Below are positions 26,433 to 36,336 of a stretch of 64,000 nucleotides of DNA, piece after piece. Position 1 is the stretch's first letter, and each line of letters begins with the position of its first letter. This DNA is from Bacteroidota bacterium (lineage in GTDB: Bacteria > Bacteroidota > Bacteroidia > J057 > JADKCL01): positions 124,001 to 188,000 of the forward strand of contig JADKCL010000004.1 of the NCBI GenBank assembly GCA_016718825.1. The letters are read 5' to 3'. The notes under the pieces are model-generated. The model saw only the letters and a list, made by a program, of their open reading frames with translations. It was not told the DNA's origin and ran no database searches. Made by a program: the position numbers and the translations under genes.

Positions 26433-28097
26433 ATGAAATCAAAAATCACCCTCACCCTTCTTTTTCTGCTGGCCTGTCGACTTTCCGCTGCGACTTGGTA
26501 TGTGGCCACGACGGGCAACGATGCCAATCCCGGCACACTCACCGACCCGCTGCTGACCCTCGATGAAGCTATCTTGCAGGCCAATCCGGGCGATGTGATC
26601 GAACTTCGAGGCGGGAACTATATCAGCAATGAAGTCCGCGTCACCAAAAGCAACCTTACCATCCGCTCCTACCCCGGCGAATGGGCTGTACTTACCGCTG
26701 TCACGAATGTCGAAAACACCGCAAGCTGCATTTGGTACAATGAGCCGGATGTAAACGGCGGCACATTGGAAAACCTTGAAATCATCGGCGGCTATTATTA
26801 CGGCGTGAGTTTCGAGACGAATTGGGATTGGGGTGGCGCTCCGCAAGACCGTCACGGGGTCAGTAACATCACGATTCGCAATTGCAAAATCCACGATACC
26901 GGACGAGACTGCATCAAAATCAAGCCTGGATGCGATGGAATTCAAATCCTTGGCTGCGAATTGTACAATTCGGGCGTAGGACCGGGCAATGCCCTTGATC
27001 CAAATGCAGAAGGCATTGACAACGTCAACGGCGATGGAATGGTCGTGCGCAATTGCCATATCCATCATACCTCCACCTCGGGCGTCTATGCCAAAGGGGG
27101 CGCAGATGGTTGTATCATCGACGAAAACCTGATCCGTGAAACGGGCGAGGCAGGCATTTTGCTGGGTTTTTATACCGATGCCGAATACTTTGACGAAGTC
27201 GCCAATCCGGGCATGTTTGAATGTCGCAACAGCATTGCACGCAACAACATCATCGTCAACACAGGCGGAGCTGGAATCGGATTTTTTGCCGCCCAAAACT
27301 GCCGAGCCGAACACAACACGGTTGTCACCGCCTCCCCGAGCTTTCACAGCCCATTGTTCATTTCCAAAGGCGATATTTGGGTCAGCAATAGCCTCACACT
27401 CACCCCATCCAATGAGAACATCACTGTGATCAACAATATTTTTGTGGACGAAAGCGGCACAGGCCAAGACGACTACACGGTACAGGTTCGTGAAGGCGCA
27501 CTTACAGGCACCAACACGATCAATCACAATATTTTCCAAAAGACGACAGGCACAGCAACTTTTGACGACGGCATCGCTTGGCCCGCAATGACCTTCGCCC
27601 AATGGCAATCCACCATGGGGTTGGATGCACAAAGTCAGGAAGTAGATCCTGATTTGGATTCAGAATATCACCTGAATGCTGGAAGTCCGGCGGTTGATGC
27701 CGCAATGGCCTCGAGCACAACCTATGATTATGATTTTAACCTCCGCGCTGGAACGGCAGACATCGGCGCCGACGAATTTGGGGCCGGAACAAACCTCAGC
27801 ACACCGCCACAAACTGGCGTGATCGGTACTGGTTCGCCCAATACCTTGCAATCGGCCACCCCCGCGCAAGGAATGCTGGAAATTCAAGTTTGGCCCAATC
27901 CCTCATCAGAAATTATTCACGTTCAAGCAGATAGGGAACGGATCAACGCGCTGTCGGTGGTGGACCTCGCGGGACGAATCGTGCTGCAATCAAAGGTTGC
28001 TGAATTTTCAGTTGCCGAAGTTCCAGCAGGAATCTATTGTCTGCAGGTTCATACGACCAAGGGTCAACAAACCATTCGAATTCAAATTGTACACTGA
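26433..28097 (+). CDS. Secreted right-handed beta-helix protein with T9SS sorting domain
   Basis: 554 residues from ATG 26433 (an upstream in-frame ATG at 26370 lies before the signal). Signal peptide KITLTLLFLLACRLSA; then parallel beta-helix turns (ITIRNCKIHDTGRDC, MVVRNCHIHHTSTSGVYAKG, IDENLIRETGEAGILL, IARNNIIVNTGGAGIGFFAA), as in pectate-lyase-like or DUF1565 proteins that bind or cut polysaccharides. A Thr/Pro linker leads to a type A sorting domain (LEIQVWPNPSSEIIHVQ to IRIQIVH). Enzymatic activity is not shown. A strong terminator follows at 28116. Confidence 0.85.
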   Translation: MKSKITLTLLFLLACRLSAATWYVATTGNDANPGTLTDPLLTLDEAILQANPGDVIELRGGNYISNEVRVTKSNLTIRSYPGEWAVLTAVTNVENTASCIWYNEPDVNGGTLENLEIIGGYYYGVSFETNWDWGGAPQDRHGVSNITIRNCKIHDTGRDCIKIKPGCDGIQILGCELYNSGVGPGNALDPNAEGIDNVNGDGMVVRNCHIHHTSTSGVYAKGGADGCIIDENLIRETGEAGILLGFYTDAEYFDEVANPGMFECRNSIARNNIIVNTGGAGIGFFAAQNCRAEHNTVVTASPSFHSPLFISKGDIWVSNSLTLTPSNENITVINNIFVDESGTGQDDYTVQVREGALTGTNTINHNIFQKTTGTATFDDGIAWPAMTFAQWQSTMGLDAQSQEVDPDLDSEYHLNAGSPAVDAAMASSTTYDYDFNLRAGTADIGADEFGAGTNLSTPPQTGVIGTGSPNTLQSATPAQGMLEIQVWPNPSSEIIHVQADRERINALSVVDLAGRIVLQSKVAEFSVAEVPAGIYCLQVHTTKGQQTIRIQIVH

Positions 28098-28115
28098 ATT
28101 TCTTTACCAACATCT

Positions 28116-28157
28116 CATCCCGCGACGGGCTCCCCGCCCGTGCGGGATGTTTTTTTC
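28116..28157 (+). terminator. Rho-independent terminator
   Basis: A hairpin runs from 28116 to 28149: outer arms CATCCCGC and GCGGGATG, inner arms ACGGGC and GCCCGT around a short loop, followed by a run of T from 28150. It lies 19 bases after the T9SS gene stop. Confidence 0.85.
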
Positions 28158-28324
28158 CATTGCCGCTTTATGAAATTTCCCCAAACATCTTTCCCGGTTG
28201 TCCTTTCCTTTGGAGAATGCACCTGTGCATACGCGGCGATTCGCCCGCCGATGAAGGGCCGAGCCAATCCAACAATACTTGGATTTCAAGCACCAACTAG
28301 CGTATTTCAATAAAATTTGGCCAA

Positions 28325-31300
28325 ATGCGCCTTTGTCTCCTTTTCATGCTGACTTGTTGGAGCTTCGCGATGGCGCAGCCACCCCGGCATTTTAGACATT
28401 TCACGGAAAAGGACGGCTTGAGCGACAGCAGGGTGCAAGCCATCGTCCGCGACGGACAAGGATTTCTCTGGGTAGGCACCGCCAATGGCCTCAATCGCTA
28501 CGACGGCTACAACTTCAAGCACTATCTTCCCGATCCGATTCACCCTGAGCGATCCGTCTGCAACGAACTGATCCACGATCTCAAAATTGACCAAAAAGGA
28601 CAAATGTGGATCGCCACCGCCAACGGACTCAATCGTTACAATCCTCAAAACCAGACCTTTCGCAAATGGATCAATGAAGGTCGAAACGATGGTTCGTTGC
28701 CCAATCCCTTGATTTGGAACCTGGCAATGGATGCACAGGATCGGTTGTGGCTGTCGGTTGATAACAAAGGATTGTGTAGGTATGACGCTGCCACGGACAA
28801 GTTTATCGTCTATCCTTGGCGCGAATTTGTGCGAAAAACCTTTCCGGAGAGGCTGCCGGATGCCTATCTGAAGATCTATCAAATCGATCAAAGGTCACCC
28901 ACGGCATTTTGGCTACAAACCAACATTGGCGTCTTTTCATTCGACTGGAAGCAAGAACGGTTTGCCTACCATCCGATGCCCAAGTCATTTCCAATCGCCA
29001 CCTCCGTCACGAATTGCAAGGAGGAAACCTATTTTGGCAGTTGGTACCAAAATCTGCTTCGCTATGATCCTTGCGCTGGAGAATGGACCCAAATCTGCAT
29101 TCCAGCGCCAAACGCGCCTGAATGTACAGGACAACATGTCACCAATATTTGGCCTTACAAAGGCGGGAAGCTGATTCTGACGCAACTGGGCATTTATTGG
29201 TTGCCCAATGGTGGTTTCCAAGTTCAGGCGATCCAAGGTTTTGAACATGAGGAGGAAGAATTGCCGCGCGGAATCGTTCACAAGGCTTTTACAGACAACG
29301 ACCAAGGACTCTGGCTGGGCGGCGAATCCGGGCTTTGGCTGGCCGAACCACAGCAACTGAACTTCAAGTACGTTCCCCTCCGTGACCAGGCGATTTTTGA
29401 CAATGCCAATTGTTATCCCCGCTTTTTGGAATTGCCAGGCCGACGGCTTTTGACCCTCAATTTCTATTACCATCAATTGCTCTTGATTCGAAACGGCGAA
29501 ACGGAAAAAAGCATCGACCTTCCGCCAAAATCGGCATTGTTGCACCGCGATCGTTCCGGAAAAATCTGGGTTGGCGGGGGGAATCAGCTTTTCAACTTTG
29601 ATCTTAAGAACTTCGAATTGATTCCATTCCCGATCAATGCCGCAGGCTGGATTCCGCCAGCAAATGGGTATTTTCAGGACATGGCCGAAGACCACGAAGG
29701 AAACTTTTGGTTTGCGCATTTCAACAACGGCGCATTGGTCTGGAAACCGAAAACACAAACTTGGTGGATCCCGGACAGCAGCCAAGGGTTTATCAGCAAG
29801 CATGTTACATCCATTGTGACCGATAGCGCACACGCAACGGTCTATCTCGGGACCGAGGACTACGGGTTGTTTGTGTATGACGCCAAAACCAATCAGTTCG
29901 AGCTTTTCCAGCACGATCCTTCCAACCCGGAAAGCAGCCTTGCGGCGTATACTGTTTTTGATTTGTGTTTGGACCCCGATGGTGCGGTTTGGGCAGCCAC
30001 AGACCCTGGCGGTGTTTCCCGGTTTGATCCCAAAGCCCCCGCGGGCCAGCAATTCTTCAACATTCGCGCCCAAAACGGGCTTCCGGGAAACCGTGTCACC
30101 AACTTGCTGTTTGATCAGCGCGGACGACTTTGGGTCTGTACTTTGGGCGGATTGGCTTGCTTGGACAAAACCACGGGTCGCATTCGTGCTTTTACCAAGG
30201 ATGATGGCCTTCCAAAGGAATTTCTGGATCAGGCTTTGTCATTGATGGAAGACGGCAGCATCCTGAACAGCACGGTGTACGGCTATTTCAAGTTCCATCC
30301 TGATAGCCTCCTGCAGGAAAATCCGCAATCGGAGGTTCACTTGACCTCTTTCAAAATCTTTGACTCCGAAATCGGGGATTCGCTGTTGCTCGGCGGGCTC
30401 AAACAGCTGGATTTGAGCTGGAAACAGAACTATTTCCAATTCGAATTTGCCAGCCGCGACATCTTGTCGGCGGGAAAAACGGAATATGCGTACCGCCTTC
30501 AGGGTTTTGATGCCAATTGGCGAAAAAACGGCCATCGGCATGTGGCGAGCTATACCAATGTACCCCCCGGCGATTACGTTTTGGAGGTGAAGTCGGGCAT
30601 CGAAGGTCGCTGGAACACGCCTGGAATGCGCTTGCCCATCCATATCGCGCCCCCATTTTGGGTAACTTGGTGGTTCCGTATTGCGGTCATTTTGGGATGC
30701 TGCGCCTTGATTTACAGCATTTACAGGTTCCGAATCCGGCAAATTAGACGTGAGGAAGCACTCAAAACCGATTTCAACCATCGGATTGCCCGCACCGAAA
30801 TGGCGGCATTGCGCGCGCAGATGAATCCGCATTTTGTATTCAATTGCCTGAGCTCGATCAACCGGTTCATCATGGTGAATCAACCCGAGGAGGCATCGGC
30901 CTATTTGACCAAGTTTTCGCGGTTGATCCGACTGATCCTGGACAATTCCCGCACCGATACCGTCGTGCTGAGCAAGGAATTGGAGGCACTCAAGCTCTAT
31001 ATCGAAATGGAGCAAATGCGCTTTGCCGATCGCTTTGAATATTCCTTGGAAATCGATCCGCAGCTTCAAGTTGAGCACTTGGAGATTCCACCGTTGCTGA
31101 TCCAACCTTACGTCGAAAATGCCATTTGGCATGGGTTGATGCACAAAAAAGAAGGATGTATGCTCACCATCCGGTTGTACCCGCAGGGAAAACGTCTTTG
31201 CATTGAAATCGAAGACAACGGCGTCGGGCGGGCCAAAGCCATGGAACTCAAAAGCCGTTCGGCGACGGCCCAAAAATCACATGGCATGAAGGTGACTTCC

Positions 31301-31414
31301 GAGCGCTTGGAGGTCATCAACCGCCTTTACGGGACGGAGGCGACCGTGGAAACCACGGATTTGTTCGATGAAAAAGGCTTGGCCGCAGGTACCCGCATTC
31401 TCCTTCAACTTTGA
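28325..31414 (+). CDS. LytS-type sensor histidine kinase with reg_prop/Y_Y_Y sensor
   Basis: 1029 residues. Signal peptide (LCLLFMLTCWSFAMA), then a long periplasmic part made of reg_prop beta-propeller repeats (GFLWVGTANGLNRYDGYNF, GQMWIATANGLNRYNP, RLWVCTLGGLACLD), then a Y_Y_Y domain (about 702-765: YAYRLQGFDANWRKNG, TNVPPGDYVLEV). One transmembrane helix (about 778-798) leads to a His_kinase domain (ALRAQMNPHFVFNCLSSIN, His 836) and HATPase (PYVENAIWHGL, EDNGVG). The LytTR regulator gene starts 24 bases later. It probably senses an extracellular polymer or ligand. Confidence 0.92.
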   Translation: MRLCLLFMLTCWSFAMAQPPRHFRHFTEKDGLSDSRVQAIVRDGQGFLWVGTANGLNRYDGYNFKHYLPDPIHPERSVCNELIHDLKIDQKGQMWIATANGLNRYNPQNQTFRKWINEGRNDGSLPNPLIWNLAMDAQDRLWLSVDNKGLCRYDAATDKFIVYPWREFVRKTFPERLPDAYLKIYQIDQRSPTAFWLQTNIGVFSFDWKQERFAYHPMPKSFPIATSVTNCKEETYFGSWYQNLLRYDPCAGEWTQICIPAPNAPECTGQHVTNIWPYKGGKLILTQLGIYWLPNGGFQVQAIQGFEHEEEELPRGIVHKAFTDNDQGLWLGGESGLWLAEPQQLNFKYVPLRDQAIFDNANCYPRFLELPGRRLLTLNFYYHQLLLIRNGETEKSIDLPPKSALLHRDRSGKIWVGGGNQLFNFDLKNFELIPFPINAAGWIPPANGYFQDMAEDHEGNFWFAHFNNGALVWKPKTQTWWIPDSSQGFISKHVTSIVTDSAHATVYLGTEDYGLFVYDAKTNQFELFQHDPSNPESSLAAYTVFDLCLDPDGAVWAATDPGGVSRFDPKAPAGQQFFNIRAQNGLPGNRVTNLLFDQRGRLWVCTLGGLACLDKTTGRIRAFTKDDGLPKEFLDQALSLMEDGSILNSTVYGYFKFHPDSLLQENPQSEVHLTSFKIFDSEIGDSLLLGGLKQLDLSWKQNYFQFEFASRDILSAGKTEYAYRLQGFDANWRKNGHRHVASYTNVPPGDYVLEVKSGIEGRWNTPGMRLPIHIAPPFWVTWWFRIAVILGCCALIYSIYRFRIRQIRREEALKTDFNHRIARTEMAALRAQMNPHFVFNCLSSINRFIMVNQPEEASAYLTKFSRLIRLILDNSRTDTVVLSKELEALKLYIEMEQMRFADRFEYSLEIDPQLQVEHLEIPPLLIQPYVENAIWHGLMHKKEGCMLTIRLYPQGKRLCIEIEDNGVGRAKAMELKSRSATAQKSHGMKVTSERLEVINRLYGTEATVETTDLFDEKGLAAGTRILLQL

Positions 31415-31438
31415 AAACCAAGTAAATACAATATCGTT

Positions 31439-32179
31439 ATGGTCACAACCTTCCTGATCGACGACGAACGCAACTGCACGGATTTGTTGCGCGTGATGCT
31501 CGAAAAATACTGCACCGACATCGTCGTGACGGGCATCTTCAACGATCCGGAGGAGGCGCTGGCAAAAATCAAGTCCGATCGCCCGCAATTGGTGTTCCTC
31601 GATATCGAAATGCCACGCCTGAATGGCTTCGACCTCCTGCAACAATGCCATCCGCTGGATTTCAAGGTCGTTTTCACCACCGCTTATGACCAATATGCCG
31701 TGCGTGCATTCAAATTCAACGCATTGGACTATCTCCTCAAACCGATTGACAAACAGGAACTGATTCAAGCCGTCGAAAAAGCTACCCGCGCAAGCGCTCC
31801 CGCACCCGAGCGTCTCGAGGCCGCGCGTATGTTGCGCGAGACTCCGATGCCCAGCCGCATCGCGCTGCCCGTGGGGCAGGAATTGGTCTTCGTAGAAGTC
31901 GCCGACATCCTTTATTGCGAATCAGACGGCAGCTACGTTTCTGTGTTCCTCCAGCAACAAACCCGACCCGTCGTGCTCTCCAAAAGCCTCCGCGAATTCG
32001 AAGAATTGCTCAACAATCCCGATTTTTTCAGGGCCCACAATTCCTACCTCGTGAATCTCAAACAAGTGCAGAAAATCGTGCGGACCGACGGCGGCGAAAT
32101 TTTTATGCGGAATGGAAAATCACTCCCTGTCGCGCGGGCCAAAAAAGCTGAATTGCTCGGAATGATCGCCAAATTGTAG
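31439..32179 (+). CDS. LytTR-family response regulator
   Basis: 246 residues. The receiver domain has FLIDDE near the N-terminus, the phosphorylatable Asp 55 in LVFLDIEMPRLNGFD, and the KP near 103 (YLLKPIDKQEL). The C-terminal LytTR DNA-binding domain is seen in ADILYCESDGSYVSVFL, SKSLREFEELL and FFRAHNSYLVNLKQVQKI. It starts 24 bases after the sensor kinase stop, so the two are one operon and should be partners: the kinase phosphorylates Asp 55, changing promoter binding. Target genes unknown; the J-like/LRR cluster downstream is a candidate. Confidence 0.93.
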   Translation: MVTTFLIDDERNCTDLLRVMLEKYCTDIVVTGIFNDPEEALAKIKSDRPQLVFLDIEMPRLNGFDLLQQCHPLDFKVVFTTAYDQYAVRAFKFNALDYLLKPIDKQELIQAVEKATRASAPAPERLEAARMLRETPMPSRIALPVGQELVFVEVADILYCESDGSYVSVFLQQQTRPVVLSKSLREFEELLNNPDFFRAHNSYLVNLKQVQKIVRTDGGEIFMRNGKSLPVARAKKAELLGMIAKL

Positions 32180-32311
32180 CCACCCATCGTCGTCGGTATG
32201 GATGAGATTCTTGCAATCCACTTGATTTTCGGGGATTAACCTGCCTAATTTGTGAAACGTGAAACAAGTGGTCACGTTCTGCTTCAGGATTTCATCATTC
32301 GCCGAAAAACC

Positions 32312-33421
32312 ATGGAAAAAGCATCCAACAAACTGTCCATCACCCCCAAAGAGCAAATCCCACTGACCAGAAATCAAAAGGAATTCAACCGTCTCACAGC
32401 GAAAATCGAGAAACTGCGCAAGGAAATCATCAAGGAATCGGAGTTTTATGAGACGATGTTTGCCGCTGCCGCAGAGCACCTTGTTCCCGCTGACGAAGCA
32501 GAAGCCCGGGCACGTATGGCACTTGCCACGACTTTGGACGGGATTTTGACGACCGGTAAATTCACAGCCGCATTCCGGCGGGATATCCGCTCTTGCATTC
32601 AGGATCTTTGTGCACAGGCTTTTGAGGTGATGCTTCCAACGCAGGAAGAGAAGGATATTTACGACCGAAATTCAAGCTTTACCTACGACGAGGAAATCCA
32701 ATTCCAGCAAGACCAGCAAAAGGAGATTTTCGAGACCATGATGAAAGCGGTTTATGACATGGACGTCGACATGGACCAATTGAAAGACCCCGAGCAATTT
32801 GAGCAATTCAGGGAGGTTTTTGAGGAAAAGGCGCAACGGGGCCCAAGCGCTGGCCAACGCAAGGAGAGCAAAACGCAGGAAAAAGCGCGGTTAGCCCGAG
32901 AGGCCAAGGAAAAGGCCGCAGCCGACCTCAAGGCAAAATCGGTGCGCAGCATCTACATTTCATTGGCCAAATTGGTGCATCCTGACACGGAAACCGACGA
33001 ATTGCAGCGCGCGGTGAAGGAGGAGGAAATGAAAAAGTTGTCTGCCGCCTATGAGGCCAAGGATTTGCCGACCTTGCTGCGCATGGAAATGGAGTGGATG
33101 AACAAACAATCCGACCATTTGGGCAGCATCGCCGACGACAAGTTGAAATTGTATGTCAAGGTGCTGCAAGACCAAGTCGATGAACTGGAAACCGAAAAAT
33201 ACATGATCGGCGCTGATCCGCGGTTTGAGCCGGTCCGCGAATTTGCCTGGGGCTCCAAGGAAGACAGCCTCAAGCGCATTTTGAATCAAGCCAAGAAAAT
33301 CCTGAAAACAGCCCAAAGCTTTGACAAAGAGCGCGAAAAGCTGTCACAAACCGATTCCGACACCCCCTTGAAGCTTTTTGTCAAGGCTTATCTGCGCAGG
33401 TTCAAAAGTCCTTGGTTTTGA
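32312..33421 (+). CDS. J-domain-like HPD-motif protein (paralogue A)
   Basis: 369 residues from ATG 32312; a GTG at 32252 would extend it by 20. The N-terminal half is helical (coiled-coil-like EFNRLTAKIEKLRKEII). Near residues 212-250 it has SIYISLAKLVHPDTETDE with HPD at 223-225 and KKLSAAYEAKDLPTLL, resembling helices II and III of a J domain, the part that stimulates Hsp70. Similar reduced J-like proteins are annotated as DnaJ-like in other bacteria. The rest is helical. Its twin is the gene at 35202, with an LRR/helical gene between. Function unknown; a chaperone adaptor is an inference. Confidence 0.7.
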   Translation: MEKASNKLSITPKEQIPLTRNQKEFNRLTAKIEKLRKEIIKESEFYETMFAAAAEHLVPADEAEARARMALATTLDGILTTGKFTAAFRRDIRSCIQDLCAQAFEVMLPTQEEKDIYDRNSSFTYDEEIQFQQDQQKEIFETMMKAVYDMDVDMDQLKDPEQFEQFREVFEEKAQRGPSAGQRKESKTQEKARLAREAKEKAAADLKAKSVRSIYISLAKLVHPDTETDELQRAVKEEEMKKLSAAYEAKDLPTLLRMEMEWMNKQSDHLGSIADDKLKLYVKVLQDQVDELETEKYMIGADPRFEPVREFAWGSKEDSLKRILNQAKKILKTAQSFDKEREKLSQTDSDTPLKLFVKAYLRRFKSPWF

Positions 33422-33470
33422 ACAACGCAGTCCCAATTGAGCATCACGTGAAAACGACTTCGAATCGCCC

Positions 33471-35138
33471 ATGAACTTGCTGGACCCCACCGATCACGGA
33501 CATGGATTGCGTTGCAATCTGATGCGGTTGCTGGTGAGCGATGTCGCTGCCAATCGGCTGCTTGCGATGACGCTGATGGAGACAGGCGGCGTACCCTTGG
33601 TTGCCTTGCGGGAACTACGAAAGTTGTTGAATGGACATTCGCAGCCTTTTCCTGGTCCGAGTTCTCAAGCCATTGCGGATCAATTGAAGCGCTTACTGGA
33701 TGCCGGCATGGCGGTTCTGCCACCGGATTTGCAGGAGCAATTGCAAATCTGGCGCGCCCCGGAGACCGACGATGGCAGCAAAAAGCGGAAGCGAATGGCT
33801 TGGAACCTTCCGGAGACCTTCGAAAAAACCGTCGCCGAAGGCTTGCTCACTTGGGAACAATGGGCCGATTTCTGGCGCATCGATGGTTCATGGCTCACCG
33901 AAACCTGCCTCACGGGGCTGCTGTTGCGAAAAGGTCACTTCTTGGTTTTTGAGGATTTTCTCCAAAAACACCCCTCGGGTCACGCCATGCGCCAACCTTG
34001 GCTCGGCCAACTACTCGACCAAAATCCGGACCGTGATTTCCAACTGCAATGCATGCAGTTGCTCATGGACGGCAAGACGCTGAATTTGAGTGGAACGCAA
34101 CTGACAGAAGTCCCCGAAGTGGCCTGCAACCTCACAGAGATCGAAGCGATCGCCATCGGCGGAACACGTATCGTGAGGTTGCCGCAGGGTTTGTTGGAAC
34201 GCATTCAGCGCGTGGTCGGCAGCCAATTTCAATGTAGAGAAATCGCCAACCAAGCCGTACAGGAGGGATCCCCCAATAGTAGGCTTAGGCGCTTGGAATC
34301 GCAGCGACGCGGGATGCGATGTGTTGAAGATGGAGATTCTGCGCGCGCCTTCACTTATCTGCAATCGAGTTTTGCGCAGGGAATTCCCGACTGGGTTCAT
34401 CGTTACCACCAATATCCAGTTGTCGAAGCCTATTTCGGGAGTGCGATCGAGACCGGTCATTGGGAAGCTGCTGTCCACGCCTTGAGCCTGATGGCCAAGG
34501 CCCATTGGGATGAAAATCCGGCATTGCGTTGGAAAAATTGGGCTATTTGGCAGGGACAAATATTGACAGAAGGCAAGGAACAGCTGTTTTACGAAGCTTT
34601 GCAAAACCTTCCGTTGCGCAGTAACGTCACCCCGGAAATGTTTTTTGGGTTCCATTCGCATTACCATTGGGCGCACATTTTTGAGCGATTGATCTACCGC
34701 AAGGATCTCGAAACTGCCCTGCGCTTCCTGAAGCGGGCCATGCAGACCTTCCCCGAAATGTCTCTCCAAACCTTCCGCTGGAACCGCCTTCTCTGCCATT
34801 TGAAGCACATTCGCGGTTGGGATGAAGTTCTGAGACTGCTGAAATTTTTAGACAGCAACGATGGTTTTCTACCTCCCGGCACGACGGACGAAGGCCTCAA
34901 CGATCCCCGCACCATGAAGGATGCCTTTTTGGCGCTCGAAACCTTGGGCGAAACCGACTTGTTGGCGCGTTACTTTGGAAGGATGATCCGGAAGTACCAA
35001 AAAGTGCTGAAAAGAGGGAAAAAGGTGGATGCCTGGTCCCGTAGGACCTGGAAAAACCGGATGCACATGATGTGGCGATACTTGCAACGGTTACCGACAA
35101 AACCGGCAGCACCCTCTTTTCCGATGTCAGTGAAATGA
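33471..35138 (+). CDS. LRR/helical-repeat protein
   Basis: 555 residues, ATG at 33471, 49 bases after the J-like gene A. The N-terminal ~200 residues are helical; a short leucine-rich segment (LNLSGTQLTEVPEVACNL, then IEAIAIGGTRIVRLPQGL) lies around 204-245; the C-terminal half has TPR-like or other helical pairs (YFGSAIETGHWEAAVHALSLM, ALRFLKRAMQTFPEM, WDEVLRLLKFLDSN) and a basic tail. No signal peptide or catalytic motif. It is flanked by the two J-like paralogues. A scaffold or substrate-binding role is an inference only. Confidence 0.65.
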   Translation: MNLLDPTDHGHGLRCNLMRLLVSDVAANRLLAMTLMETGGVPLVALRELRKLLNGHSQPFPGPSSQAIADQLKRLLDAGMAVLPPDLQEQLQIWRAPETDDGSKKRKRMAWNLPETFEKTVAEGLLTWEQWADFWRIDGSWLTETCLTGLLLRKGHFLVFEDFLQKHPSGHAMRQPWLGQLLDQNPDRDFQLQCMQLLMDGKTLNLSGTQLTEVPEVACNLTEIEAIAIGGTRIVRLPQGLLERIQRVVGSQFQCREIANQAVQEGSPNSRLRRLESQRRGMRCVEDGDSARAFTYLQSSFAQGIPDWVHRYHQYPVVEAYFGSAIETGHWEAAVHALSLMAKAHWDENPALRWKNWAIWQGQILTEGKEQLFYEALQNLPLRSNVTPEMFFGFHSHYHWAHIFERLIYRKDLETALRFLKRAMQTFPEMSLQTFRWNRLLCHLKHIRGWDEVLRLLKFLDSNDGFLPPGTTDEGLNDPRTMKDAFLALETLGETDLLARYFGRMIRKYQKVLKRGKKVDAWSRRTWKNRMHMMWRYLQRLPTKPAAPSFPMSVK

Positions 35139-35186
35139 ACAGGTCCTGATTCACCTTCGAATTTGGGTTGGCGGCCAAAATTGATT

Positions 35187-35194
35187 TAGTTTTG
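35187..35194 (+). promoter_or_regulatory. TAnnTTTG -7 element
   Basis: TAGTTTTG matches the -7 consensus; a TTG at 35163-35165 is 21 bases upstream. The box ends 7 bases before the ATG at 35202, so the second J-like gene may have its own start. Confidence 0.4.
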
Positions 35195-35201
35195 TGCCAC
35201 G

Positions 35202-36336
35202 ATGACGCCCCAAAAGCCTTCTGCAGGAAAAGAAAATTCGCTCAAAATCAGCGGCATCCAACGGAATGCAGACGGTTCCAAGCCAGCTATTCTGAATGCA
35301 TCCCAACAAGCATTCAATGCCTGGATCGACAAGATCGAGCGCTTGCGCGCTGCGATACGCGAGGAACGCAAAAAATATGATCTGCTGCTTCAATCGGCGC
35401 ATAAATACCTGATTCCGGCTTATGCACAGGTGGCCAAGGCCAAAATCGCGGTGGCCATGGCCCTTGAACAGGCCGTGCTGGAAAATGAATACGGAAAGCG
35501 GCAGCAGCAGGAAATCGGCTTCTGCATCGCCGGATTGTGCAAGCAAGCAGCCGACATCAGCGACCCGAGCCCGGAGGCGCAAGCACTCCTTGACCGCTGG
35601 CGCGAAAAGGATTCCGGAAACACATACCACATCCATCAAAGCCAATTTGAAGGAAATCCTCGCCTCGGAATTGCAGGATGTCCTGAGCGACAACGAAAAC
35701 TGGGAGGCCTGGCAAGACGATCCCGAAAAGTTGCAACGCATGATGGATGCGCTCGAGGAAAAGCGCCTTCAGGATGCTGAAAAAGCCCGAAACCAAGGAA
35801 AATCAGCCGCACGTCCCAAAAAAGCGACTTCGAAGGAAAACAAAATCAAGGCCGCCGAAGTCCTGAAATCGCGTTCCGTACGCTCCATCTACATTGCCCT
35901 CGCAAAGTTGATGCATCCCGACATGGAACCCGACGCCGACCTGCGTTTGGCAAAAGAAGAGCAGATGAAACAACTGATCCAAGCCTACGAACGCAACGAC
36001 CTTGCCGCCTTGCTCAGCCTTGAAATGGACTGGATTCACCAACAAAACAACCAATTGGGCAGCGTCCCATCGGAGAAGCTTGACCTTTACGTGGAGGTTT
36101 TAAAGGATCAGGCCAAAGACTTGGAAGGCGAAAAGGCGGACCTTTTTTGGGAACCCCGCTACGGACTGATTCGAGAATTTGCCACCGGCAAACTGGAAAA
36201 GGGGATTCAGAAAATCAAAGAAGAAGCGACCTATTTCCAAGCGGTTGCCAAGGAAATGCAAAGCCTCGCCAAGGCATTCAAGGAAGAAGACGGAAAACGC
36301 CGAATCGGTAATTTCGTCAAGGATTTCCTGGGATAA
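35202..36336 (+). CDS. J-domain-like HPD-motif protein (paralogue B), frameshifted near 35640
   Basis: Paralogue of the gene at 32312. Reading from ATG 35202 gives WIDKIERLRAAIREERKKYD and later QEIGFCIAGLCKQAADIS; at about 35630-35650 the frame slips (one extra base near HIHQ) and the other frame continues with LKEILASELQDVLSDNENW, then SIYIALAKLMHPDMEPDAD (HPD at about 238-240), KQLIQAYERNDLAALL and LGSVPSEKLDLYVEVLKDQ, ending at 36336. These segments align with paralogue A in order. About 377 residues once repaired. Sequencing error or real mutation cannot be told from here. Confidence 0.7.

Noticed and set aside
26439..27632. 397-codon minus frame over the beta-helix gene
   Set aside because: Plus strand has the signal, helix turns and sorting domain; the minus frame is a shadow.
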